A stretch of DNA of 10,847 bases, from assembly GCA_025769875.1 (NCBI GenBank), contig JAGFNK010001328.1, positions 1-10,847 on the forward strand, in the 5' to 3' direction. The DNA is from Russula earlei (taxonomy: Eukaryota; Basidiomycota; Agaricomycetes; Russulales; Russulaceae). Positions 1-6,829 of this stretch are shown here, piece by piece. The notes under the pieces were generated by a model, which made no database searches, was not told where the DNA came from, and was given only the letters and a program-made list of their open reading frames with translations. Within the stretch, counting starts at the first letter, position 1. Every line of letters starts with the position of its first letter. Made by a program: the position numbers and the translations under genes.

Positions 1-1
1 T

Positions 2-470
2 GTTGAGGGATTGCGCCACAAGAGCGACGTCACGTCACCTGAAGGCGTTCATCGCCCGCGCCGAACTTGAAACCGGCCAGCGCGTGAAGGTCCTCCGCAG
101 CGATGGAGGGGGCGAATACACGGGCAACGAGATCACCAAGTACCTTGAGGGCAAAGGCATCAAACAGGAGCTCACGACGCCCCACACCCCACAGCATAAT
201 GGTGTGGCCGAGCGCATGAATCGGACGCTCCTCGACAAGGTTCGCGATGCTGACCGATGCTGACTTACCAGAATCATTCTGGTATGCCGCCCTCGTATTA
301 CTGCAGCCCTCCTGCACCAACGTCACAACCCAGTTCGCGGCCCTTGACAAACTCCACCCCCAGAGGAGTCCTGGAGCAGAAACAAACCCGACATTCCCTG
401 CCTCCGAATTTGTGTGGTTCCCCGCACATTGTCCACATCCAGACAAGAAAGCGCAAACCAAAGTGGCTCC
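2..470 (+). pseudogene. Copia integrase core, 3' half, frameshifted (pol fragment)
   Basis: This is the end of the DDE integrase catalytic core (rve family), the enzyme that joins retrotransposon cDNA to host DNA. In the frame starting at position 3, LRSDGGGEY carries the second catalytic Asp (codon 102-104), and NGVAERMNRT carries the Glu (codon 210-212), with exactly 35 residues between them, as the D,D35E family requires. The reading frame is broken. LRHKSD is read in frame 2 (14-31) while HLKAF is in frame 3 (about 36). Near 245 the frame moves again, so MLTDADLPESFWYAAL is read from 247. Further shifts follow between 298 and 380, where copia-like LLHQR and PEESWSRNKPDIP fall in other frames. 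The first catalytic Asp lies outside the window. The fragment stops at the solo LTR insertion and resumes after it. No functional product is expected. Confidence 0.88.
466..470. repeat. Target site duplication GCTCC, left copy
   Basis: GCTCC directly precedes the TGTCA terminus at 471. An identical GCTCC at 1432-1436 directly follows the TGACA terminus. Five-base duplications are typical for LTR retrotransposon integration. Removing one copy with the insert restores an uninterrupted integrase reading KVAPKSL across the junction. Confidence 0.88.
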
Positions 471-809
471 TGTCAAGACTCACTGTTGAACTATCCAGTT
501 CAAGAGCAAGGGATAAGCTCAAAGACGAGTCGATAGACGTCCAAGACTGCGTGGGCAAGGAGTAGAGTCCAGAGGAGCAACAAATACCAAAGAGGTATTG
601 TCACTGTGAGAGTAGAACAATCACGCAGGGAAGAGGCCAGGATAGTCACAAGGGGATGGTCCTTAAAGGAGTATCCCAGGAATGGAGAGTGCCGTAAACA
701 AATGGACAGTCTGAGGACTGTCCGCTACTTTATTGAGCGCTTATATACTACAAGAGGACTGCTAAATAGGGAACAAGTCATAACCTTGTTATCAAGCATA
801 ATAGAGTGA

Positions 810-896
810 TGAGTAAGAAGTCGGAGGACGCTTACTGAGCATGCTCAGTCATGCTCAGTAAGCTGCTGAGTAAGAAGCTTCTCTTGATGAGTAAGA
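810..896 (+). promoter_or_regulatory. Three TGAGTAAGA boxes in the solo LTR
   Basis: TGAGTAAGA occurs at 810-818, 867-875 and 888-896, within 90 bp and upstream of the TATA-like box near 1030. TGAGTAA resembles AP-1/Gcn4 family (bZIP) binding sites. Clustering in the presumed U3 region suggests an LTR enhancer. The binding factor is an inference. Confidence 0.4.
834..849. repeat. 16-bp perfect palindrome in the solo LTR
   Basis: ACTGAGCATGCTCAGT is a perfect palindrome. Half of it (CATGCTCAGTAAG) is repeated immediately downstream at 850-862. It lies between the first and second TGAGTAAGA boxes and may be part of the same enhancer. Confidence 0.6.
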
Positions 897-1045
897 GCTT
901 CCATTGTCCACATGTTTACTGCTCTAGTGCACGTGCAAGCACCTGATTCATTTCCTGTTAGTTAGTTTAGGGCCGGCCATTTGAGGACTTGTAGTTTGGT
1001 TAGGGAATAGTGTTATCTTATAAGGCCCTTATATAGTTCTATTAG

Positions 1046-1221
1046 GGTCCTTAGAGTCGACCCTAATACTTCTATTAAGGTCCTTAGTGTTGCCTTATAG
1101 TTTGTTCTATAGTTATTAGAGTCGGTCTAATAACGCGTTGTAGGGCCTTTGATACTAGGTTAGTACCTATTGTAAAGTTTCTAGGGTCGTTCCAAAGGGT
1201 CCTTAGGAAGGCCCTAATACT
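1046..1221 (+). repeat. Dispersed short repeats inside the solo LTR
   Basis: GGTCCTTAG occurs at 1046-1054, 1079-1087 and 1198-1206. CCCTAATACT occurs at 1061-1070 and 1212-1221. The stretch 1040-1220 looks built from degenerate copies of a roughly 30-bp unit. No function is apparent. Confidence 0.55.
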
Positions 1222-1431
1222 GTCTTTTGTTGTTAGAAGGGTTGCCTTTAAGTGGGGCTTGCTGTATGTCGATTGTGCCGAGAATTGCTCGCGCAACAAT
1301 GCGCGCGCGATATTGTGGACACCTCTACTCACCCCTTTTGCTCGTGTGAACAGGGTGACACCATAGAGGCTGGGTTTCCTCCTATAAGGAAGGGTCCTTC
1401 AAGGGCCCTCTCCGGGGAATGGTTCATGACA

Positions 1432-1436
1432 GCTCC
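1432..1436. repeat. Target site duplication GCTCC, right copy
   Basis: This is the right-hand partner of the GCTCC at 466-470, immediately after the LTR terminus TGACA. The bases that follow resume integrase coding (APKSLVCTFLG). Confidence 0.88.
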
Positions 1437-1545
1437 TAAGTCCTTAGTGTGCACTTTCCTTGGTACTCACGAACTCGCAAGGCATACCACTTAATGCACC
1501 GTCCCACGTGTCGCCTTCTGGAGTCCCGCGACGTCATTTTTGATG
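1432..1545 (+). pseudogene. Copia integrase C-terminal part, frameshifted
   Basis: After the solo LTR the integrase continues as APKSLVCTFLG, which matches the copia integrase C-terminal motif (usually K-x-x-x-C-x-x-x-G-Y). About 25 codons on, the frame shifts to read LLESRDVIFDEG (about 1513-1548), the well-known copia motif that ends the integrase region. It then shifts once more into the frame used by the reverse transcriptase. Together with 2-470 this forms one broken gene. It was originally part of a single pol polyprotein with the downstream domains. Confidence 0.82.
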
Positions 1546-2820
1546 AAGGGGGCCCACCAACTCAGTCCCAGTCCCTTCGAACACATTATCATCCAACATG
1601 ACGACGCAGGGACGGCGACAGTGCCCATAGACACGCCTCCTCCTAAACAGTACCTGTCCGACTCTCAATCAGAGAGTGAAACAGAGATTGAAAACACACT
1701 CATCCCACACCCGTCTGTCCCGCCTGAACCGGCCAACATCCGGCCTAAATGCACAGTCCGCGCGCCAGTCCGCGATGATGATCCTCGCTACACAGTTACT
1801 TCATATGGCTCACGAAAACGCAACATTGAATGTGTCAACATGGCCCAAACCACCATAACTGACAACCCACGCACTTACACGCAAGCCATGGCCCGACCCG
1901 ACGCAGCTGAGTGGGAAGTCGTGTGCGAGGAAGAGCGGCGCTCATTCGAGCGCATGGGCGTGTACGAGGTCGCCCCGCGTCCCAAAGACCGCAAGCTCAT
2001 CGGGAGCAAATGGGTTTTTCACATCAAGCGAGGACCTGATGGCTCCATACAGAAATACAAAGCCCGCATCGTCGTGCAGGGCTTCACGCAAATTGAGGGC
2101 ATTGATTACGATGAGACCTTCGCGCCCGTCGCTAAGTTCGCCTCCTTGCGCGTGATACTGGCCCTCGCCGCTGAACGAAATCTAGAGGTCCACCAAATGG
2201 ACGTAAAATCAGCATACCTCAATGGGGAACTCAAAGAGGAGATCTTCATGGAACCTCCCCCCAGTTTTGACATTCCCCAAGGCATCGTATTGCGTCTAAT
2301 CAAAGCTCTCTATGGCACAAAGCAGGGTGGACGCGTCTGGTACGAGGATATCCGTGGCAAGCTCAGTGCCATGGGTTACCAACGCACCAATGCCAACCAT
2401 GCTGTCTTCACCCGAACGCACGATGGAGACATCTCCATCATCGCACTATACGTTGATGATATCACTACGGCATCAAATTCTATTGAAACTATCAACCGAG
2501 ACAAATCAGCCTTGAAACAACACTATGAGATGACTGATTTAGGTGAAATATCCTGGATCCTTGGCATGCACATCACTCGGGATCACAATGCAGGCTGGAT
2601 TGCCCTCTCTCAAGAAAAATACATAATTGAAACCCTGGAGAGGCATGGGAAATCTAACGCGCGCCCAATCAGCACACCGACCCTCGCAAATGAGCATCTC
2701 ACTAAACTCATCTCCCCCGAAATCGACGTAAAGTTGTATCAGAGTGCCATCGGCACACTGATGTACCCAATGCTCGGCACACGCCCTGACCTCGCATACA
2801 CGGTCGCAGCCCTTGGGTGA
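1540..2820 (+). pseudogene. Copia pol: reverse transcriptase domain, ended by a nonsense codon
   Basis: One open frame of 426 codons. Residues about 1-130 are the variable integrase-RT linker, Pro/Ser/Thr-rich with an acidic patch. From about residue 140 comes the copia reverse transcriptase (RVT_2): KLIGSKWVFHIK, KYKARIVVQGFTQ and DYDETFAPVAK are family hallmarks. The catalytic aspartates are D221 in HQMDVKSAYLNGEL and D306/D307 in the YVDD box (codons 2449-2460). The enzyme would copy element RNA into cDNA in cytoplasmic virus-like particles. All catalytic residues are kept, but the frame ends at TGA 2818-2820, where the homologous reading needs Arg (CGA), a C-to-T change at a CpG. RNase H coding continues in frame past the stop. 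The first ATG is not a real start, since the protein would be a cleavage product of a polyprotein. Confidence 0.92.
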
Positions 2821-3408
2821 CATGCCGCGAACCCAGGCCCCGAGCACCAACGCGCCCTCGATCGCGCGTTCCGATACCTCCGAGCCACCAGTAGCAGCCA
2901 ACTTGTTTTCCAACGCGGAACCCCTGGTGGTACTATACTGCATGGTTTTGCAGATGCAGACTGGGCAAGCGATGTAATGATCGCAAGTCCACGTCCGCTT
3001 CGTGTTCATGCTTGGAGGGGGCGCGATCAGCTAGAGCTCCAAGAAAACAGACCTCTGTGGCCCTCTCGAGCACTGAGGCCGAATACATTGCCGCTGCCCA
3101 TGCCACAAAGGAGCTAATCTGGCTCAGACGTCTGTTAAGTGAGCTAGGAATAGACACTCACCCCCCAACCATTCTTCATGTGGACAACCAATCCGCAATC
3201 GCCATCGTGCGAAACCCCGAATTCCATGACCGGACCAAAACACATTGAAGTCTGGCACCACTTCTTGCGACACAAAGTCGAGAGCGAGGAGATCTGCCTT
3301 CAGTACATTCCTACTGAGGACCAGGTTGCTGACATTTTGACCAAAGGCCTCGCACGTGAGAAGCATGATAAGTTTTCAGATGAGATGGGATTGCACCGCG
3401 CAGGCTGA
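2821..3408 (+). pseudogene. Copia pol: RNase H domain with four frameshifts
   Basis: This continues the pol frame directly after the TGA at 2818: HGFADADWASDV (2941-2976) carries the first RNase H acidic residues. The family pattern then requires a one-base loss near 2977, a second near 2996, a one-base gain in the A run at 3043-3046, and another in the A run at 3237-3240. SSTEAEYIA, the copia signature with the catalytic Glu and Asp partners, and VDNQSAI are read in frame 3. HIEVWHHFLR and EDQVADILTKGL are read in frame 1 to the stop at 3406-3408. A TGG-to-TAG change at 3032-3034 adds a stop. RNase H normally degrades the RNA strand of the RNA:DNA hybrid. This copy cannot be translated as one protein. 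Confidence 0.9.
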
Positions 3409-3415
3409 GGGGGCG
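3407..3415 (+). promoter_or_regulatory. Polypurine tract of the copia element
   Basis: GAGGGGGCG lies between the pol stop and the LTR start TGTTGGAG at 3416. This is the position of the plus-strand primer site in LTR retrotransposons. It is nearly all purine, with one C near its end. Confidence 0.7.
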
Positions 3416-3574
3416 TGTTGGAGTGCAGCCTCAGCGTCACGGTTTGGTCATACACTCACATGGCGCGTGACGAACGCACGGACATGTATATAGTTCGTTT
3501 TTCATTTATTCCCCGTCCCTCAGTCTTCTACAATAAGACTGAGGTTAGTCATACTCTCATTACCTATGTACACA
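3416..3574 (+). repeat. Copia 3' LTR, short (3' end approximate)
   Basis: It begins TGTTGGAG right after the polypurine tract. It contains a TATA box (TATATA, 3487-3492) and a strong stem-loop at 3519-3543 that may sit in the R region. TGTACACA ending at 3574 gives a plausible CA terminus, but no 5' LTR is present to fix the end and no target duplication can be checked. At about 159 bp it would be short, yet within the range of fungal copia LTRs. Confidence 0.6.
3519..3543. repeat. Stem-loop, copy 1 (9-bp perfect stem)
   Basis: CTCAGTCTT pairs with AAGACTGAG across the 7-base loop CTACAAT. The position is within the copia LTR, about 27 bases after the TATA box, and the stem may act in transcript termination or polyadenylation. 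An almost identical copy lies at 3627-3649. Confidence 0.7.
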
Positions 3575-3592
3575 ACTAATTACACTTTTTGT

Positions 3593-3667
3593 AGCACTCG
3601 TTATAGGTCAGGATACCCACTTAGTGCAGTCTTCTACAATAAGACTGAGCACTCGTTATAGATACCC
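3593..3667. repeat. Direct repeat AGCACTCGTTATAG flanking hairpin copy 2
   Basis: AGCACTCGTTATAG occurs at about 3593-3606 and 3648-3661, each followed closely by ATACCC. Between them lies a second copy of the LTR stem-loop (3627-3649, same arms and same loop). This looks like a partial duplication or the scar of a second insertion next to the LTR. The exact event cannot be resolved from one copy. Confidence 0.6.
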
Positions 3668-3686
3668 TCCTACAGCTTCTACTATA

Positions 3687-3731
3687 AATGATATCAGTGC
3701 TGGAAGCATCAAGTGCTTCCATACTATCATT
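3687..3731. repeat. Composite hairpin
   Basis: The inner stem TGGAAGCA (3701-3708) pairs perfectly with TGCTTCCA (3714-3721) across a 5-base loop. The outer stem AATGATA (3687-3693) pairs with TATCATT (3725-3731). It lies at the left edge of the CpG-depleted block. Confidence 0.7.
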
Positions 3732-4000
3732 GGGTAGGTGTTTAAAACAAATTTTGAACACATGTCTTGAGAATGTGGGTCCTGATGACTACTGGTCTTT
3801 GGCTTTCTCAACAGGATATATATGCTTCATACATAGACTTTAACATAGTAAAAAACATGAGTATAGCTAACTGTGTAATTGGCAGCATGATGCCAGTTTG
3901 AGGGTATACCAAAAGGTAGGCTTTTGAACAATTTTAGTCACATCAGTCACAGTTCCTGGCATGCCAAATTCAATCCCAGCTCTGCATTTGATCCCCATGT

Positions 4001-4016
4001 AAACAAACAAACAAAC
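4001..4016 (+). repeat. (AAAC)4 microsatellite
   Basis: Four perfect AAAC units, about 20 bases after a tRNA B-box-like word (TTCAATCCC near 3968). See the finding on a possible SINE remnant. Confidence 0.8.
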
Positions 4017-4050
4017 ATTGACACAACATGCAAATCATGACTACACATTT

Positions 4051-4070
4051 CAATCTCCACTTTGAGATTG
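4051..4070. repeat. Hairpin, 7-bp stem
   Basis: CAATCTC pairs with GAGATTG across a 6-base loop. It is one of several perfect stems in the CpG-depleted block. Confidence 0.55.
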
Positions 4071-4508
4071 TCACACTCAACACATCATTGCTGCAAATGC
4101 TCTATCCTGTTCACTATTGTGGTTGACTGTACCTGTAAATTGCTAGGAGGCTTCTTATATAGGTAGACTTCATTTGCATCACTTTTGTTTTAGGAATTTA
4201 ACTTCAGAAAATCATCCAGACACTGTTCTTTCCAAATTAAGGCAAATGTGGACATTCAAAACTGAAATTCCTCAACAATGCAGCTCTCTTCCACAAAATG
4301 AATTTTATACATCATTTGATAGTTATAGTAACTACATATCCCAAGAATATTGAGGGCTGAAGTGGACAGGAAGTGGTAGAAATATTGACTGTTCAAACAC
4401 CTACCTGTGTTCAAACCCAGTGCTAGGGATAGTAGTAGCAATCTCGGTGTCATGAGTACTTTCCTAATCAGGAAATGATGTACATAGCAGTACAGGAACA
4501 TCTGGAAC

Positions 4509-4533
4509 AGAAGCAATGCAATTCATTGCTTCT
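4509..4533. repeat. Hairpin, 10-bp perfect stem
   Basis: AGAAGCAATG (4509-4518) pairs with CATTGCTTCT (4524-4533) across the loop CAATT. It is the longest uninterrupted stem in the block. A further small stem, TTTCCT/AGGAAA, lies just upstream at 4460-4475. Confidence 0.65.
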
Positions 4534-5353
4534 TCAATACATCTTCAGAAAGATGCAATCAATGCATTCCAAATGCAATATCAATGAACATAAATGATCA
4601 AGATCTGACACACACATGATGCAAACAATGCAGTCCATATTTCAGGTGTCCAGCATCTTCCAGACCCCAACCACTCAGTAACATGGTGTCCACCAGGCCA
4701 CAGAATTTTCAGCCAATGCATAATACCTTGATGTCTATTATGGCCATATTGGCACATTCAACCATATTGAGGAGCATCATGGCAATGTGTTCCACATGAT
4801 GATGGCAGATATTCTTACAAAAGCAAAGTGAGCAATCAAATCATGTTATACATTGTTTAACTAATCTACCTTCATAGCAGCACTTTGGCATTGAGAACCT
4901 CAGTTCCAATTGCTAGACTCAACCTTGAAGAACTCAATGATTGAGCAAGCTCACACCATCCTTGGTCCCTCAAATCAATACCCACTCATGTTGTTCTGTC
5001 AGACAAATTATCATTCTCATACATAATTTCTTACTTGTTTTCAGTTTGGCATTGTAAAGTGCCTACATCAGTATTCCTCTGTTGTAGCATAGCTGAATGG
5101 ACTGCAAAGTTCTTGCACTATTATCAGTGCTTATTATCAATTATGTTGTGGACTATCCAATCCAAAATTATAGAACAAGAACCATGAATTGTCAGAATAG
5201 CAAAATTATTATCCATAATGACAATAATGGTCAATAAAATTATTGGGGGTAAACTGGCAATGATAATTTGAGTTTTTGATAAATGACACTAGCAAGGGAT
5301 AATAAGTGCTAATTATCTCTCTCACCAGCACAGGAAGTTTTTCCTGATGTAGT

Positions 5354-6157
5354 CGCGAAGCACACATGCGAGCGTTCGTCATGCATCAGATGATGGAGTT
5401 TCTGAGGTGCTGTATCAGTACTGTTGAACCTTACCAGGTAGGTCGCCTGATGTAGGCCGTCATCGGATTGGTGAGGGTCGTGAAGGTGGGAGAGTGAAGG
5501 TGGGAGAATGAAGGTGGGAGAGTGGCAACGTATGTCGGGAGCAGGTTTATGTGAAGTGGTTTGGGTTCCGAATCCTCCGCATATCCCAGAGGGGGGAACA
5601 TGGAGCACTGGCAAGAACCAACCGTGCACGGGATGAAACAGCAACGGAGAGTGGAGGCAGTACGCCTGAAGGCGCTACGTCATGTGTATGGCTAGCGACC
5701 GTAGAATTGCCGGCGTGCGCTCTGTGACCTGCACTGGAAGTGGCGTAGGATGATATAGATCCATTCTGTGGATGGTAAATCCGATGGCGTTGGGCGGGAC
5801 AAACACACGATGGTGGTAGGTAGAGTTACGGGAAGTATACAATGCTGGGACTCGCAATGATTTCGAATTAGCATTAAAGACGGAGCAGCTGGCTTGGCTC
5901 GCTTTCTTGAACCAGTTTCTTTGATCGCGCCGTCGCGGCGCCGATATTTCATTCGAGTCAAATTTGACAAAGTGGAAAAGGAGGCAGTTGCAAGAGAGCA
6001 CGGAGACGAACCGCGCTGGGGAGAATGGAATACGAGTAGATGAGTGACTAGAAATCTCATTTTGTAGGCAAAAAGAGACAAGCAATCAGATGGAGTCGGA
6101 CCGATACACGAAGCCGGAATCATTTGAATCGGGGCCTAATTGTGAGGTCTCGTTATA
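5354..6157. other. Unassigned region, no supported gene
   Basis: CpG-rich DNA between the eroded block and the VPS36 locus. The minus strand has two overlapping open frames (5675-6085 and 5692-6123) and another at 5309-5644. The + strand has an unusual stop-free stretch at 5820-5921 with coding-like composition. None resembles a protein family I know. The + strand is purine-rich, which by itself lowers the stop-codon count on the minus strand, so these frames are weak evidence. A lineage-specific gene or a pseudogene is possible. Confidence 0.5.
5481..5522 (+). repeat. 14-bp tandem repeat, three units
   Basis: TGAAGGTGGGAGAG occurs at 5481-5494 and 5509-5522. The middle unit at 5495-5508 differs only in its last base (A for G). 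Confidence 0.9.
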
Positions 6158-6649
6158 TTAGATCCGCGAGTGGAAGGGATCGCCGCGTCCCTCGACACTC
6201 ACACTCGTCTTGCGTTTTGGCATACTCGTCATAGCTGAACTGTCACCCCTTTCCCTCTCAGTCATCCACACCAAGGTAGTCACAGTGGCGCCAAGGATAA
6301 TTTCAAACTGGGAAAACTGAGACTGATTCCCGTCGAAGCCACGCGATCCCTGATAAACGATCAACGGGATCGCGTTGTCAACAGCTCCCCTGTCCCACCT
6401 CGGCACTGAGTCGAAGGAGAAAACCGATACCTTTCCAGAGGGGTGTGAGACTGAAAGTTGAGAAATGACGTGTACTCACCGATAAAAGGAAAGGCACAAG
6501 TAGATTGTGACGTAGGAACACAGGCGTGGATGAGGGATGTTAAATGAGAGGAAATCCACGCTCTGAGGGAAGTAGTCAAACGGAAGAGATGCATTTGACG
6601 GATGATCCGTTCGCTCTCGTCGCGGCTGATGATCATGATCACGGGTCAT
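6158..6649 (-). CDS. Possible hypothetical gene divergent from VPS36 (weak)
   Basis: An ATG at 6649-6647 on the minus strand opens a 57-codon frame (MTRDHDHQPRRERTDHPS...) that ends at a TGA lying within a consensus intron donor, GTGAGT (6479-6474). The same frame is open again for more than 100 codons, to the stop at about 6158. It includes VSVFSFDSVPRWDRG and SQFEIILGATVTTLVW, which look more like protein than noise. An intron of 81 or 90 bases from this donor to an AG near 6399 or 6390 would keep the frame. I do not recognise the product, and no domain is visible. If real, it would share a promoter region of about 180 bp with VPS36. Chance openness is the main alternative. Confidence 0.25.
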
Positions 6650-6820
6650 CGCGACGCTGTGGTCGCTTCGGACGAGTGAGCTCTGTCTTGGAAACGACCA
6701 CGTACGTGCACTTACTTGACCCCGACCTATAGCTATAGTTGGATGGACCGGTCGCCCGGTCGATCGCCGGCTATTATCATCTTGTGCTCTCTTTCTCCCC
6801 TGCGAGTGTCCACGGTTTCC

Positions 6821-6829
6821 ATGCCATGA
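6821..6829 (+). promoter_or_regulatory. Two-codon uORF overlapping the VPS36 start
   Basis: ATGCCATGA is a complete minimal upstream reading frame (Met-Pro-stop). Its stop shares two bases with the start codon chosen for VPS36 at 6826. Such an arrangement can lower initiation or force reinitiation. It matters only if the transcript starts upstream of 6821. A pyrimidine-rich run (CTCTCTTTCTCCCC, about 6786-6800), common just before fungal start sites, precedes it. Confidence 0.45.

Larger units (their letters stand above)
471..1431. mobile_element. Solo LTR (961 bp) nested in the copia integrase
   Basis: The segment starts TGTCA and ends TGACA, a perfect 5-bp terminal inverted repeat of the TG...CA type, and the 5-bp direct repeat GCTCC flanks it. 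It has no recognisable coding sequence. This is the signature of a solo LTR left when the two LTRs of a full element recombine. TGTCA/TGACA ends are common in Ty3/gypsy LTRs, so that superfamily is likely but not shown. Inside are TATATA-type boxes (about 740 and 1030), a 16-bp palindrome, three TGAGTAAGA boxes and reiterated GGTCCTTAG and CCCTAATACT words. If the LTR is read on the + strand, the TATA box near 1030 would fit a U3/R promoter. Orientation is not certain. The alternative, a 961-bp MITE, is less likely because of the TG...CA ends and 5-bp duplication. Confidence 0.85.
1..3574 (+). mobile_element. Ty1/copia LTR retrotransposon, 5'-truncated by window edge, decayed
   Basis: The order integrase, reverse transcriptase, RNase H, polypurine tract, LTR on one strand is diagnostic of the Ty1/copia (Pseudoviridae) lineage; in Ty3/gypsy elements integrase follows RNase H. 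The 5' LTR, primer binding site, gag and protease would lie left of the window. The element is non-functional: the integrase part changes frame several times, RNase H contains four one-base indels, and there are at least two premature stops (2818-2820 and the TAG at 3032-3034). A foreign solo LTR of 961 bp interrupts the integrase. CpG is still common in this element, so it is younger than, or escaped the process that eroded, the block to its right. The 3' limit (about 3574) is an estimate because no second LTR is available for comparison. Confidence 0.93.
3656..5353. other. CpG-depleted, AT-rich non-coding block, probably an eroded repeat
   Basis: Only one CG dinucleotide (4445-4446) occurs in these 1,698 bases, while TG and CA are very frequent and CpG is common on both sides. 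No open frame resembles a protein; the longest (86 codons, minus strand, 4256-4516) has no recognisable feature. CpG loss with TG/CA excess is what deamination of 5-methylcytosine leaves in long-silenced repeats, and many basidiomycetes methylate CpG in transposons. Short perfect hairpins and an 11-bp inverted pair (3733-3743 with 4395-4405) suggest remains of transposons, but no family is recognisable. Confidence 0.75.

Noticed and set aside
471..1431. A full non-autonomous retrotransposon (TRIM-like) instead of a solo LTR
   Set aside because: No internal direct repeat of the ends, primer binding site or polypurine tract was seen.
606..1494. Short open frames inside the 471-1431 insert, some running past its right end
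   Set aside because: They lie in the solo LTR, show no similarity to gag or pol, and one crosses the insertion boundary into integrase by accident.
3960..3990. tRNA gene
   Set aside because: Only a B-box-like word is present; no acceptor, D or anticodon stems can be folded.
4256..4516. 86-codon minus-strand frame in the CpG-poor block
   Set aside because: AT-rich eroded DNA, no family features, and a hydrophobic, Leu/Tyr-rich composition expected by chance.
5309..6123. Minus-strand open frames of 111, 136 and 143 codons
   Set aside because: Two of them overlap in different frames, none resembles a known protein, and the purine-rich + strand lowers stop frequency on the minus strand. Kept as unassigned.
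6739..6825. Upstream in-frame ATG adding 29 residues to Vps36
   Set aside because: The added residues look like an untranslated leader, and fungal Vps36 normally starts within a few residues of RYT-x-S-x-DGTIP.
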